Source: Rhodobacteraceae bacterium Alg231-04
GTDB taxonomy: Bacteria; Pseudomonadota; Alphaproteobacteria; Rhodobacterales; Rhodobacteraceae
Assembly: GCA_900143635.1 (NCBI GenBank)
Contig: FREY01000009.1
Span: 1-64,000, forward strand
Length of the DNA stretch: 64,000 nucleotides
Direction of reading: 5' to 3'
Of this stretch, positions 24,121-33,070 are shown piece by piece. The notes beneath the pieces were generated by a model. The model made no database searches. It was not told where the DNA came from and saw nothing but the letters and a program-made list of their open reading frames with translations. Position 1 is the stretch's first letter, and each line of letters opens with the position of its first letter. Position numbers and translations under genes: made by a program.

Positions 24121-25278
24121 TCAGTTGTTGTTCTGCTGGCGCTCGATCTCGCGCCATTTCGCCACGTTGCGGTTGTGTTCCTGCAACGTCACAGCAAAGG
24201 CGTGACCACCGGTACCGTCCGCGACAAAGAAGATATAATCCGTCTCTGCCGGGTTGGCGGCGGCCTCAAGACTGGCCATGCCGGGGTTGGCAATCGGCGT
24301 CGGCGGCAGGCCCTGGATCACATAGGTGTTCCACGGGGTCACACCGCGCAGCTCGCTCTGACGCAGCCCGCGCCCCAGCACGCCCTTGCCCTTGGTGACA
24401 CCATAGATCACCGTCGGGTCCGTCTGCAGGCGCATGCCCTTGTTCAGACGGTTCACGAATACACTGGCGACCTGCGGGCGTTCCTCGGCCTGACCGGTCT
24501 CTTTCTCGACGATGGAGGCAAAGATCAGCAGCTCTTCGGGGCTGTCGAACGGCAGGCCGTCTTCCCGCGATTCCCATGCCGCCGCAAGGCGCAGCTGTTG
24601 CCGCTCCTGCATCTCGGCCAGGATCTCTGCGCGGTCATCGCTAACTGACACCTCATAGCTGTCCGGCGCCAGAGTACCTTCACCCGGCACTTTGGCTACC
24701 TCGCCTGTCAGCAGATCCATTGCCTTAAGTGCCTCGGTGATCTGCCAGCTGGTCACACCTTCGGCCAGCGCAATGCGATAGCGGGTGTCGGCCTCGGCCC
24801 GGCGTTCGCTATAGGCTGCGGGAACCTCGCCCTCACTACCCAGCACAAAATCCGCCTGTTCGACAAATTTGTTGGTCGCCGGATCCAGCTCGCGCACCTC
24901 TGCGGTGACGCGGGTCACACCAACGCGGTAAACGATCTCGGTGCCGCAGGTGCTGGCGCCCGAACGTGTCACCTGATCGATGATACCTTCCATCGAAGAG
25001 CCCGGCGCAATCAGAAAGCTGCCCGCCTTCAGGCTGCCGGTCTTCTCGCTGTATTTGGCCCCAACCCGGAACATCGCGCCCGAGGCAATTGCCCCCTGGC
25101 TCTCCAGATCCTGGCTGACGCGGGTCATGTTCGACCCGCGTTCCACCCGCAGACAGATCGCCGTATCCAGCGGCCCCTCGGCGGTATAGGTCTGCTTGCC
25201 CCAGAGGATGACGCCGCCCAAAAGGAACAGCATCACCACCAGAACAGTCAGCATGTTCGAAGCAAGGCTTCGCCACAT
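24121..25278 (-). CDS. mltG: Endolytic murein transglycosylase MltG
   Basis: A 385-residue YceG-family enzyme that cleaves nascent glycan strands at the inner membrane. A single N-terminal helix (residues 8-27) anchors it. The catalytic glutamate is in FASIVEKETGQ, followed by VASVFVNRLNKGMRLQTDPT, and the family C-terminal YVIQGLPPTPIANPG. Its start directly abuts the fabF stop (TAAATG), so it is cotranslated with fabF. mltG upstream of the GTA cluster is a common context in Rhodobacterales. Confidence 0.95.
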   Translation of the reverse strand: MWRSLASNMLTVLVVMLFLLGGVILWGKQTYTAEGPLDTAICLRVERGSNMTRVSQDLESQGAIASGAMFRVGAKYSEKTGSLKAGSFLIAPGSSMEGIIDQVTRSGASTCGTEIVYRVGVTRVTAEVRELDPATNKFVEQADFVLGSEGEVPAAYSERRAEADTRYRIALAEGVTSWQITEALKAMDLLTGEVAKVPGEGTLAPDSYEVSVSDDRAEILAEMQERQQLRLAAAWESREDGLPFDSPEELLIFASIVEKETGQAEERPQVASVFVNRLNKGMRLQTDPTVIYGVTKGKGVLGRGLRQSELRGVTPWNTYVIQGLPPTPIANPGMASLEAAANPAETDYIFFVADGTGGHAFAVTLQEHNRNVAKWREIERQQNNN

Positions 25279-26544
25279 TTACTCGGTCTTTCCGAACAGA
25301 ACGGATGCGTTGGTGCCACCAAAGCCAAAGCTGTTGGACAGGGCCACGTTGATCTCGCGCTCGCGCTTTTCATTCGGGGCCAGATCCAGTTTGGGATCCA
25401 CCGCCGGGTTATCCAGGTTGATGGTCGGCGGGGCAACCTGATCACGGATCGCCAGGATCGAGAAGATCGCCTCGATCGCGCCAGCAGCACCCAGCAGGTG
25501 GCCGGTGGCCGATTTGGTCGAGGACATGGTCGCTTTTTCCGCCGCATCGCCCAGCATACGCTCAACTGCGCCCAGCTCGATGGTGTCGGCCATGGTCGAG
25601 GTGCCATGCGCGTTGATATAGTCGATCGCCGAAGGCTCCAGCCCCGCGTTGGCCAGCGCGGCCCGCATCGAACGCTCGCCGCCCTCACCATCCTCGGACG
25701 GTGCGGTGATGTGATAGGCATCGCCCGACAGGCCATAGCCCAGCACTTCGGCATAGATCTTCGCACCGCGCGCCTTGGCGTGCTCGTATTCTTCCAGCAC
25801 TACAACACCGGCGCCTTCGCCCATGACAAAACCGTCACGGTCCGCATCATAGGGGCGGCTCGCTTTCTTGGGATCGTCGGCATATTTGGTCGACAGCGCC
25901 TTACAGGCGTTGAAACCCGCGATGCCAATCTCACAGATCGCCGCCTCAGCGCCACCTGCAATCATCACATCCGCATCACCCGATTTGATTAGGCGGGAGG
26001 CGTCCCCAATGGCATGCGCGCCGGTCGAACAGGCGGTCACAACCGAATGGTTCGGGCCTTTGAAACCAAAGCGGATCGACACCTGGCCAGAGATCAGGTT
26101 GATCAACGCACCGGGAATGAAGAAGGGCGACACACGGCGCGGGCCGCGTTCCTTGATCATCACAGCCGTGTCCGCGATGGAGCTAAGACCACCAATGCCC
26201 GAGCCGATCATCACACCGGTGCGCAGCTTGTCTTCTTCTTCTTCCGGCGTCCATCCAGCATCGTTCACCGCCATGTCGGCGGCAGCAATGCCGTAGAGGA
26301 TGAAGTCATCGATCTTGCGCTGTTCTTTCTTGGGCATCCAGTCGTCAGCGTTGAACGTACCATTCGTTCCATCGCCGCGCGGCACCTCGCAGGCATAAGT
26401 GGTGGTAACACCGCTTTCCTGAGCATCGAAAAGCGTGATCGGGCCTGCCCCGGATTCTCCGTCCAGAAGACGCGACCAGGTTTCTTCCACTCCGCTCGCC
26501 AGCGGCGTGACCAGCCCCAGCCCGGTGACAACAACTCGACGCAT
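25279..26544 (-). CDS. fabF: 3-oxoacyl-ACP synthase II
   Basis: A 421-residue KAS II that elongates acyl-ACP with malonyl-ACP. The Cys-His-His triad is visible: VTACSTGAHAIG, NAHGTSTMADTIELGA, and KSATGHLLGAAG. The N terminus MRRVVVTGLGLVTPL is typical. It belongs to the fatty acid locus with fabD, fabG and acpP, and is followed without gap by mltG. An unusual plus-strand terminator lies upstream (26741-26781). Confidence 0.97.
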   Translation of the reverse strand: MRRVVVTGLGLVTPLASGVEETWSRLLDGESGAGPITLFDAQESGVTTTYACEVPRGDGTNGTFNADDWMPKKEQRKIDDFILYGIAAADMAVNDAGWTPEEEEDKLRTGVMIGSGIGGLSSIADTAVMIKERGPRRVSPFFIPGALINLISGQVSIRFGFKGPNHSVVTACSTGAHAIGDASRLIKSGDADVMIAGGAEAAICEIGIAGFNACKALSTKYADDPKKASRPYDADRDGFVMGEGAGVVVLEEYEHAKARGAKIYAEVLGYGLSGDAYHITAPSEDGEGGERSMRAALANAGLEPSAIDYINAHGTSTMADTIELGAVERMLGDAAEKATMSSTKSATGHLLGAAGAIEAIFSILAIRDQVAPPTINLDNPAVDPKLDLAPNEKREREINVALSNSFGFGGTNASVLFGKTE

Positions 26545-26740
26545 TCCTTGCTCCTCTTTGCCTCGGCAATTCCGAGATCAAATAGCTCGGATTGCCCTTG
26601 GGGTGCAAGAGCGCGAAACGCCTGTGCTTTTTGTGCCCCCTTAACGGAGCGGAAAGGAATTGGTTAGAATTGAGGCGGAATATGACCTTGTACCGTTAAA
26701 GAGTATCAACGTTACCCCCTGGTCAAGGTACGCTTGGGGA

Positions 26741-26781
26741 AACAGGCTGCACATTGTCCCCCCAATGCAGCCTGTTTTTTC
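26741..26781 (+). terminator. Orphan plus-strand terminator
   Basis: AACAGGCTGCA (26741-26751) pairs with TGCAGCCTGTT (26766-26776), with inner CATTG/CAATG pairing, then TTTTTTCTTTTT on the plus strand only. Both flanking genes (fabF and the HisA paralogue) are on the minus strand, so the terminator has no obvious gene. It may end a small RNA starting within 26545-26740. Confidence 0.7.
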
Positions 26782-26790
26782 TTTTTCAGA

Positions 26791-27534
26791 TCAGCGGAAT
26801 TCCGCAACCGGCTCTGGTGCCGGCTGCGCCGTCGCCAGTGCTTCCTCAAGTGTCATTGTTTTGCGGAACAGCGCGCGGCCGACCAAAGCCCCTGAAATGC
26901 TGCCGATATACTTCAATCGGGCGATATCATCGGCCTTGCGCACAACACCGCTGGCAATGACCGGCGCCTGCGCCGATGCGGCCAGGCCGGAAATCAATCC
27001 CAGCTGCGCTTCCACATCGGACATGTCGCTGTCGATATCTGTCACGATAATACCGGCAAAGGGCGCATCTCCGAAGGCTTCGATGTAGGCGCCCGGCTCA
27101 AATGCGCCAGCCTCGCGCCAGCCTTCGGTCATCACCTGGCCCTGCCAGACATCCACTGCCAGTACGATCTGATCGGGATGTCGCTTGGCCAATTCGGCAA
27201 CCAGCTGCGGATCACGTGCCGCCAAGGTGCCCACAACAATCCGGCCAGCGCCCTTGTCGATCCAATGTTCGATCTGTTCGCGCGACCGCATACCGCCACC
27301 CAGCTGCACCGGAACACCGGCACCGCGGATAATCTCGGACACCAGTTCGGCGTTGCTATCGTCGCCCTCAATGGCGTTGAAATCCGTCAGATGCATCCAT
27401 TCCGCCCCCGATGCGGCAAAGCTCTTGGCCGTCTCCAGAGGGTTCACGTGCCAGATCATCGGCTCATCCAGGCGGCCTTTTTCAAGGGTGACGCAATGGC
27501 CGTTCTGTATCTCCATGGTCGGATAAATAATCAT
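26791..27534 (-). CDS. HisA-like TIM-barrel protein
   Basis: A 247-residue protein of the HisA/HisF family. It has the phosphate-binding motifs QLGGGMRS and ASGVV and the second catalytic aspartate (LAVDVWQGQVM). The first catalytic position, normally Asp in the FPAIDLKDG motif, reads YPTMEIQNG, so Asp is replaced, with Glu adjacent, and the loop TDIDRDGTLxG is TDIDSDMSD. No other his gene is near. It lies between acpP and fabF, a setting I recall in other Rhodobacteraceae. It is probably a paralogue with a changed substrate rather than the histidine-pathway isomerase. Confidence 0.8.
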   Translation of the reverse strand: MIIYPTMEIQNGHCVTLEKGRLDEPMIWHVNPLETAKSFAASGAEWMHLTDFNAIEGDDSNAELVSEIIRGAGVPVQLGGGMRSREQIEHWIDKGAGRIVVGTLAARDPQLVAELAKRHPDQIVLAVDVWQGQVMTEGWREAGAFEPGAYIEAFGDAPFAGIIVTDIDSDMSDVEAQLGLISGLAASAQAPVIASGVVRKADDIARLKYIGSISGALVGRALFRKTMTLEEALATAQPAPEPVAEFR

Positions 27535-27627
27535 AACGTGGGGCTCTCCTGATTAAACAGGGCCTCAGGATAGCATATCCTCGGGCCCTGAAATCAGCAT
27601 GCCGGGGAAATGATTCCCCCCCAAGAC

Positions 27628-27660
27628 GCAAAACGGCGCTTTCCTGATGGAAAACGCCGT
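27628..27660 (-). terminator. acpP terminator
   Basis: On the minus strand ACGGCG-TTTTCC, loop ATCA, GGAAAG-CGCCGT is followed by TTTTG, 27 bases after the acpP stop. It would separate the abundant acpP mRNA from the HisA-like gene. Confidence 0.78.
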
Positions 27661-27687
27661 CCGCAAAATTCACGATTACGTGATAGC

Positions 27688-27921
27688 TTAGGAAGCTTCG
27701 GTGATGAACTTCACCGCGTCGCCGAAAGACTGGATGGTCTCTGCAGCGTCGTCCGGGATTTCGATGCCGAACTCTTCTTCGAACGCCATTACCAGTTCCA
27801 CGGTGTCCAGGCTGTCTGCGCCCAGGTCATCGATGAACGAGGCATTCTCGGTCACTTTGTCTTCTTCAACACCCAGGTGCTCAACAACGATCTTTTTTAC
27901 GCGGTCTGCGACGTCGCTCAT
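27688..27921 (-). CDS. acpP: Acyl carrier protein
   Basis: A 77-residue ACP. The phosphopantetheine attachment serine is in [19 protein letters not shown]. The protein is acidic and short, as expected. ATG 27921 has GAGGAAGA upstream. It carries growing acyl chains for FabD, FabG and FabF, all encoded within 3 kb. A terminator follows, and a 384-base leader region separates it from fabG. Confidence 0.97.
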   Translation of the reverse strand: MSDVADRVKKIVVEHLGVEEDKVTENASFIDDLGADSLDTVELVMAFEEEFGIEIPDDAAETIQSFGDAVKFITEAS

Positions 27922-28305
27922 GTCTCTTCCTCGTCCATTCGGGCACTCGGCCCATATCAATCCACCCTGAGAGGCGGAATTTGGTTGTGCCCGGTGCGGG
28001 CGGTTCTTTCCCCAGTGCGGGGAAATGCCCGACGCCCTCTGCAAGAGAGGTCACCGGATCGAATACGGGGCCGCCTATAACACAGAGTTTACCAGAGGCA
28101 AACGATTTCGCTGTATCGCGGGTGGCATCAGCAGCCCGACGGCGGGTCCAGGGTCAGGACATGGTTCCCCACCTCAATCCCTGCAAGACCCTGCGGTAAC
28201 TTTTCTACGCAATGCAAGAAAAATCAATCTCTTGACCGGGGATTCGAAGGGCAATTAGGCCCCGCAGATTGCCGCAGGGCCTCATATATTTCATGCGATC
28301 GACGC
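27922..28305. other. acpP upstream region, no gene
   Basis: This 384-base gap holds the acpP promoter and leader. A hairpin AGGCCC/GGGCCT at 28257-28282 lies just after the fabG stop and may terminate fabG, although no T-run follows. No coding potential or known RNA element was recognised. Confidence 0.5.
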
Positions 28306-29043
28306 TTACAGCATCGCCATTCCACCGTTCACATGCAGAGTTGTGCCGGTGGTATAGGCCGCTTCCTGGCTGGCCAAATACAGCACGGCCGAGGCGATCT
28401 CTTTCGAATCTCCCATGCGGGCGGCCGGGATCTGCGTCAGAATCGCTTCTTTCTGCGTGTCGTTCAGCTTTTCGGTCATCGCGGTTGCAATGAAACCCGG
28501 TGCCACTGCGTTCACCGTGATGCCGCGGTTGGCGACCTCATAGGCCAGCGATTTGGACATGCCGACAACGCCCGCCTTGGAGGCCGCATAGTTGCCCTGA
28601 CCCGGGTTGCCGGTGGCGCCCACAATGGAGGAGATATTGATGATCCGGCCCCAGCGTGCCTTCATCATGCCCCGCAGCACACCACGGCACAGGCGCATGG
28701 TAGAGGTCAGGTTCACGTTCAGAACCGAATCCCATTCGTCGTCTTTCATCCGCATGAACAGGTTGTCGCGGGTGATGCCGGCGTTGTTCACCAGAATATC
28801 AACCGAGCCCATGGCCTCAACCGCGGCCTTGGGCAGCGCCTCAACCGACTCCTTGTCGGACAGGTTGCAGGTGATCACATGGGCGCGCTCGCCCAGCTCA
28901 GCTGCCAGTGCCTGCAGCGGCTCTTCGCGGGTGCCCGACAGCACCACGGTTGCGCCCGCACCATGCAGCGCGCGCGCGATGTCGCCGCCGATACCGCCCG
29001 AAGCGCCGGTGATCAGGGCATTCTTGCCAGTCAAATCAAACAT
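28306..29043 (-). CDS. fabG: 3-oxoacyl-ACP reductase
   Basis: A 245-residue SDR. Cofactor motif TGASGGIGGDIARAL, NNAG structural motif, and the Ser-Tyr-Lys triad (INISSIVG and YAASKAG) are complete. It reduces 3-oxoacyl-ACP with NADPH in the elongation cycle. ATG 29043 begins the Rossmann strand (MFDLTGKNALITGAS) and lies 26 bases after the fabD stop, so fabD-fabG form one transcript. Confidence 0.97.
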   Translation of the reverse strand: MFDLTGKNALITGASGGIGGDIARALHGAGATVVLSGTREEPLQALAAELGERAHVITCNLSDKESVEALPKAAVEAMGSVDILVNNAGITRDNLFMRMKDDEWDSVLNVNLTSTMRLCRGVLRGMMKARWGRIINISSIVGATGNPGQGNYAASKAGVVGMSKSLAYEVANRGITVNAVAPGFIATAMTEKLNDTQKEAILTQIPAARMGDSKEIASAVLYLASQEAAYTTGTTLHVNGGMAML

Positions 29044-29069
29044 GTTTTTATCCTTTGTCTCGATAAAGC

Positions 29070-30005
29070 TCAGGCTTCTGCCGCTGCCTTTGCATCTTCG
29101 GGTGTGCCAATCTGGCGGCTGGTCAGGCTGCGGTCGATCTTGCGGATCATCCCCGACAGCGCCTTGCCGGCACCAATTTCCCAAAACTCGGTCACGCCTT
29201 TGCCTGCCATCGCCTGCACGCTTTCACGCCAGCGGACCGAACCCGTCACCTGCTCCACCAGCAGCGCGCGGATCTCATCCGGGCTGGTCACCTCATCTGC
29301 GCGCACATTGGCGATCAGCGGCACGGCAGGGGATTTGATCTCAACGCCTGCGAGGGCCTCGGCCATCACATCCGCCGCGGGTTGCATCAGCGCGCAGTGG
29401 AAAGGTGCGCTCACCGGCAGCATAACCGCCCGTTTGGCGCCACGTCCCTTGGCGATCTCGGCGGCGCGTTCAACAGCGGCCTTATGGCCGGAAACCACAA
29501 CCTGCGTCGGGTCATTGTCGTTCGCTGCCTGAACCACTTCACCATCGGCAGCGGCCTCTGCCGCCACCTCTTTGACGGTGGCAAAGTCCAGCCCCAAGAG
29601 CGCCGCCATCGCGCCGACGCCAACCGGAACCGCGCTCTGCATCGCCTGACCGCGGGTGCGCAGCAGGCGGGCCGTGTCGGCCAGTGAAATCGCACCGGAC
29701 GCGGCCAGCGCGGAATACTCACCCAGTGAGTGTCCGGCCACAAAAGACGCCTTGTCGATCGAAATGCCTTCCGCTTCCAGCGCCCGCATCGCCGCCACAG
29801 ATGTAGCCATTAGCGCAGGCTGGGCGTTCTGCGTCAGGGTCAGCGCCTCAATGTCGCCCTCCCAGATCAGGCTGCTCAGGCTTTCCCCCAGCGCCGCGTC
29901 GACCTCATCAAATACTGCCTTTGCCGCCGGGTAAGCATCAGCCAGCGCCTTGCCCATTCCGATGGTCTGCGCGCCCTGTCCGGGGAACACGAATGCGATT
30001 GTCAT
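29070..30005 (-). CDS. fabD: Malonyl-CoA:ACP acyltransferase
   Basis: A 311-residue acyltransferase. N terminus IAFVFPGQGAQTIGMG, nucleophile motif GHSLGEYSAL, and the catalytic His in SAPFHCALM are all present. It loads malonate onto ACP. ATG 30005 matches the usual FabD N terminus; the longer open frame is not similar to the family. First gene of the fabD-fabG unit. Confidence 0.97.
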   Translation of the reverse strand: MTIAFVFPGQGAQTIGMGKALADAYPAAKAVFDEVDAALGESLSSLIWEGDIEALTLTQNAQPALMATSVAAMRALEAEGISIDKASFVAGHSLGEYSALAASGAISLADTARLLRTRGQAMQSAVPVGVGAMAALLGLDFATVKEVAAEAAADGEVVQAANDNDPTQVVVSGHKAAVERAAEIAKGRGAKRAVMLPVSAPFHCALMQPAADVMAEALAGVEIKSPAVPLIANVRADEVTSPDEIRALLVEQVTGSVRWRESVQAMAGKGVTEFWEIGAGKALSGMIRKIDRSLTSRQIGTPEDAKAAAEA

Positions 30006-30183
30006 AAAAGACCTCTTCTCGTCTGCCGTTTCAGCCGGTTTAGACGTCCAGCGCGCCGCAGACAAGCGAAGCGGCAGATTTACGCACCAAACCTGTGCAC
30101 CTGCGGACAGGGGCAGACGTTGCATGCTGGCCCCCACTTGTTAGGGTCAGCACCAGTCACCTGTAATCAAGGACATGCTCCAC

Positions 30184-31413
30184 ATGCCTCGCAGCAATAC
30201 GTTTTCCAGCTACGGCAGCGTCGCCAAGACCTTCCACTGGCTGACCGCGCTTCTGATCCTCACAGCCTTTCCGGTGGGGTATATCGCCAATGGGCTGGCC
30301 CATGACATCGCCGCACCGGGATTTGACGGATCACCCGCGGTGATCGAGCAGGCAACGCGCCTCTTCTCGCTGCATAAGACCCTGGGCGTTGCGGCCTTCT
30401 TTACCGCTCTCCTGCGCATCCTCTGGGCCCTGAGCCAACCCAAACCGGGGCTGCTGCACCCGGATCGCAAAGCCGAGGCTCTGGCGGCCGAGGCGGTGCA
30501 TTGGCTGCTCTATGGCTCGCTGGTGCTGGTGCCCCTGACCGGCTGGATCCACCACGCTGCCACAGTAGGTTATGCGCCGATCCGCTGGCCCTTTGGTCAG
30601 GATCTGCCCTTTGTACCAAAGTCCGAAGGCCTGGCAGAGACTTTTGCCACCCTGCATTGGCTGTTTGTCCGGACACTGTTTGTCTCCCTCGGTCTACATG
30701 TGGCTGGCGCTGTGAAACACCATGTGATTGACCGCGATGCTACGCTGCGGCGAATGCTGCCGGGACAAACCGAGCATCCGGAACCACCCGCACAGTCACA
30801 CAGCAAGGCACCGCTGTTCGCAGCCCTTTCAGTCTGGGGCATAGTCCTTGCCGCCGGCTCTGTTTTCGGCGCATTCGATCCACACGTCCAGGCCCCGCAA
30901 ACAGCCAGTACAGAACTGGCCGCAGTACAATCCGGCTGGACCGTCGACAGCGGTTCACTGGCCATCGAGGTTACCCAGATGGGCAGCCCGGTTAGTGGGG
31001 AATTCTCTGAATGGATCGCCGCCATCAGCTTTGACGACGCGGCCCCAATCGGCCCGGCTGGCACTGTCGAGGTGGTGGTTGCCATCCCATCCCTGACGCT
31101 GGGCACGGTGACCAGCCAGGCCATGGGCGCCGATTATTTTGACAGCGCGACCTTCCCTACGGCAACGTTCACCGCTGAAATCGAACGGCTGGAGAACAGC
31201 TACGCCGCCACCGGCACCTTAACGATCCGCGACCGCAGCGTTCCAGTCACCCTGCCATTCACACTCGGACTGGAGGGCGACATCGCAACCATGAAGGGCA
31301 GCCTGTCGCTTGACCGCCTCGACTTTGGTGTCGGACAGGGACTGGCAGATGAGAGTTCGCTGGCTTTTGCCGTCAGTGTAAATGTGGATCTGGTTGCCCA
31401 CCGCAGCGAGTGA
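30184..31413 (+). CDS. Cytochrome b561 fused to a YceI domain
   Basis: A 409-residue fusion. Residues ~1-185 form a four-helix b561-type di-haem membrane domain with candidate haem histidines in KTFHWLTALL, LFSLHKTLG, ATLHWLFVR and SLGLHVAGAVKHH. After a linker and a further hydrophobic segment (~residues 205-220), residues ~240-405 form a periplasmic YceI lipocalin-like domain (GSLAIEVTQMGSPVSGEF, ending AFAVSVNVDLVAH). The ATG at 30184 has GGA ten bases upstream. A separate YceI gene is convergent downstream. Probably moves electrons between quinones or a lipid-bound cofactor and the periplasm. Confidence 0.88.
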   Translation: MPRSNTFSSYGSVAKTFHWLTALLILTAFPVGYIANGLAHDIAAPGFDGSPAVIEQATRLFSLHKTLGVAAFFTALLRILWALSQPKPGLLHPDRKAEALAAEAVHWLLYGSLVLVPLTGWIHHAATVGYAPIRWPFGQDLPFVPKSEGLAETFATLHWLFVRTLFVSLGLHVAGAVKHHVIDRDATLRRMLPGQTEHPEPPAQSHSKAPLFAALSVWGIVLAAGSVFGAFDPHVQAPQTASTELAAVQSGWTVDSGSLAIEVTQMGSPVSGEFSEWIAAISFDDAAPIGPAGTVEVVVAIPSLTLGTVTSQAMGADYFDSATFPTATFTAEIERLENSYAATGTLTIRDRSVPVTLPFTLGLEGDIATMKGSLSLDRLDFGVGQGLADESSLAFAVSVNVDLVAHRSE

Positions 31414-31544
31414 CCTAGCCTCTGATCGGGCCTGAGCGCCCTCCGCCTTTTCAGCCGGGGGCGTTTGTTCGTTCCGGTGCGCGACGGGACATTTCACCAC
31501 GAGCAAAGGCACCTTTCCTCAGCGATAGGTCCCCGCCGAAAGCG

Positions 31545-31562
31545 GCACCCCGCTAGGGGTGC
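31545..31562 (+). terminator. Short GC-rich hairpin after the b561-YceI gene
   Basis: GCACCCC and GGGGTGC form a perfect seven-base stem with the loop GCTA. It lacks a T-run. It may be part of a structured 3' UTR between the convergent genes. Confidence 0.4.
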
Positions 31563-31598
31563 ACAGGCCCAGCCGGCCGCGGCTGAGCCTGCAGCAAG

Positions 31599-31638
31599 AA
31601 AAAACCGCCGGCTCCTATCAGGGAACCGGCGGTTTTCA
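31599..31638. terminator. Bidirectional terminator between convergent YceI genes
   Basis: AAAACCGCCGG (31601-31611) and CCGGCGGTTTT (31626-31636) form a perfect eleven-base stem with A-run and T-run on its two sides. It suits both the plus-strand b561-YceI gene and the minus-strand YceI gene. Confidence 0.88.
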
Positions 31639-31658
31639 TTTTCGGGCGGTGGCGCGAC

Positions 31659-32231
31659 TTACTCGGCCTTCATCGCCTCGACGGAGATCTGGATCTGGAC
31701 TTCATCGCCAACGAAGGGCGCAAAATTGCCAACGTTATAGTCGGAGCGCAGGATCGACGTTGTCGCATCAAAACCGGCCCAGGGCTTCTTGGCCATCGGG
31801 TGCTCACCCATCTGGTTCATCTTGGCGTCCAGAACGACCGATTTGGTCACACCGTTAATGGTCAGATCACCAGTGATATTGGCTGTTGTCTCGCCGGTCA
31901 CTTCGATCCCGGTTGAGGTGAAGGAAACCATCTCATCATCTGCTGCGTCAAAGAAGTCTTTGGACATCAGGTGGTTAAAACGTTTTTCCCAGCCGGTCAG
32001 CATTGTTCTCACCGGAAAGGACACTGACACGCTGGAGCCTGCAGGGTCTTCCTGGTCGAACATCACTTCGCCGTCAAAACCCGAGAACATGCCCCAGGTG
32101 GTCGAATAACCAAGGTGGTTATAGCTGAACAGGACCTGGCTGTGGCTGGCATCCAGGACATATTTTTCAGGCGCTGCCGCGGCGCTCGTGGCGGCAAAGG
32201 CGAGAGCGGCAGCGAGGAGGGTCTTTTTCAT
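31659..32231 (-). CDS. Periplasmic YceI-family protein
   Basis: A 190-residue secreted protein: signal peptide MKKTLLAAALAFAATSAAAA followed by the YceI pattern YVLDASHSQVLFSYNHLGYS and the C-terminal VGDEVQIQISVEAMKAE. YceI proteins are lipocalin-like and bind long isoprenoid lipids such as quinones. It is convergent with a membrane b561-YceI fusion; the two probably act on the same carrier. ATG 32231 gives the signal peptide; the upstream extension has no support. Confidence 0.92.
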   Translation of the reverse strand: MKKTLLAAALAFAATSAAAAPEKYVLDASHSQVLFSYNHLGYSTTWGMFSGFDGEVMFDQEDPAGSSVSVSFPVRTMLTGWEKRFNHLMSKDFFDAADDEMVSFTSTGIEVTGETTANITGDLTINGVTKSVVLDAKMNQMGEHPMAKKPWAGFDATTSILRSDYNVGNFAPFVGDEVQIQISVEAMKAE

Positions 32232-32386
32232 TGTAGGATGTTCTCCGGTTAAATGTATCACTGGCAACAATTGAAGGTTTTGCCGCACCAATAGGAAGCC
32301 GGCAAAATCCAACATAGTCTGTGAACAAACGAACATTGAACCGCTTTCCGTCGCACAGTGTTACGCCTCGCGCAGAATTGAACGGC

Positions 32387-32917
32387 TCAGCTTTGAATGG
32401 GCACCGCCCCCATCAGATGGGCATGAAGCGTTTGGCGGGCCTTGCAATCCACCAGCGGCATCTTCAACAGCAGGCTGCCGTCGGCCTCCAGAAACTCGGC
32501 ACTGCCAGACCTGAGCCGCACTGTTCCTATGGTCGAATAGCGGCGACGTAGAACCGTGCGCGGTCTGCCGCTGCGGGCGGGCATCAACACCCGCATCTCG
32601 CGGCGCACCGGATCAAAGATGACCTGCGGCTGCCAGCGCCCCCTCCCCTGGCGGAACAAAACCATCCCCGATCCCAGCAAGCCCGTCGTCAACCCGGCTT
32701 TCATCAGCACGGCTCCGCTGTCCAACGAGGATCCCGGCACCACCCACAGTGCCAACGCAACCAGCAAAAAGACCGTCGCCGCCGTCCACAGAATAACACG
32801 CTGCATATCCCAACCGTCATGCAGCCCGGCATGGAAGGGGACTCTGCGTTGAAACGACGGGAGCTGGGCTGTTCCCCCGATCTGCGAGGATGTGCCGGTT
32901 TCAGCTATGGTTGCCAT
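32387..32917 (-). CDS. Small membrane protein, uncharacterised
   Basis: A 176-residue protein with two adjacent hydrophobic helices at about 39-60 and 67-87, a basic cytoplasmic C-terminal domain (VIFDPVRREMRVL, RTVLRRRYSTIGTVRL) and an N-terminal tail rich in Ser, Thr and Gln. It resembles membrane proteins with a PH-like C-terminal strand pattern, but I cannot name a family. It stands alone between yceI and the rpsF promoter region. Confidence 0.65.
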   Translation of the reverse strand: MATIAETGTSSQIGGTAQLPSFQRRVPFHAGLHDGWDMQRVILWTAATVFLLVALALWVVPGSSLDSGAVLMKAGLTTGLLGSGMVLFRQGRGRWQPQVIFDPVRREMRVLMPARSGRPRTVLRRRYSTIGTVRLRSGSAEFLEADGSLLLKMPLVDCKARQTLHAHLMGAVPIQS

Positions 32918-33070
32918 GGCTTTTGCTCTTTCCTTTGACTAAACACTTTACGCGACCGCGCCACCGTTGCGCCGTTGCTTTGCCGCTGCTGCATTAAGGG
33001 AAAATTAACCATCCCTTTACGGCGCAAATTGGGCAGCACCGGGGCCAGAGGCCGGCAGGGCCCGCGCGCC

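Noticed and set aside
26791-27534. True histidine-pathway hisA
   Set aside because: The first catalytic Asp is missing, a conserved loop is altered, and no hisB, hisH or hisF is adjacent.
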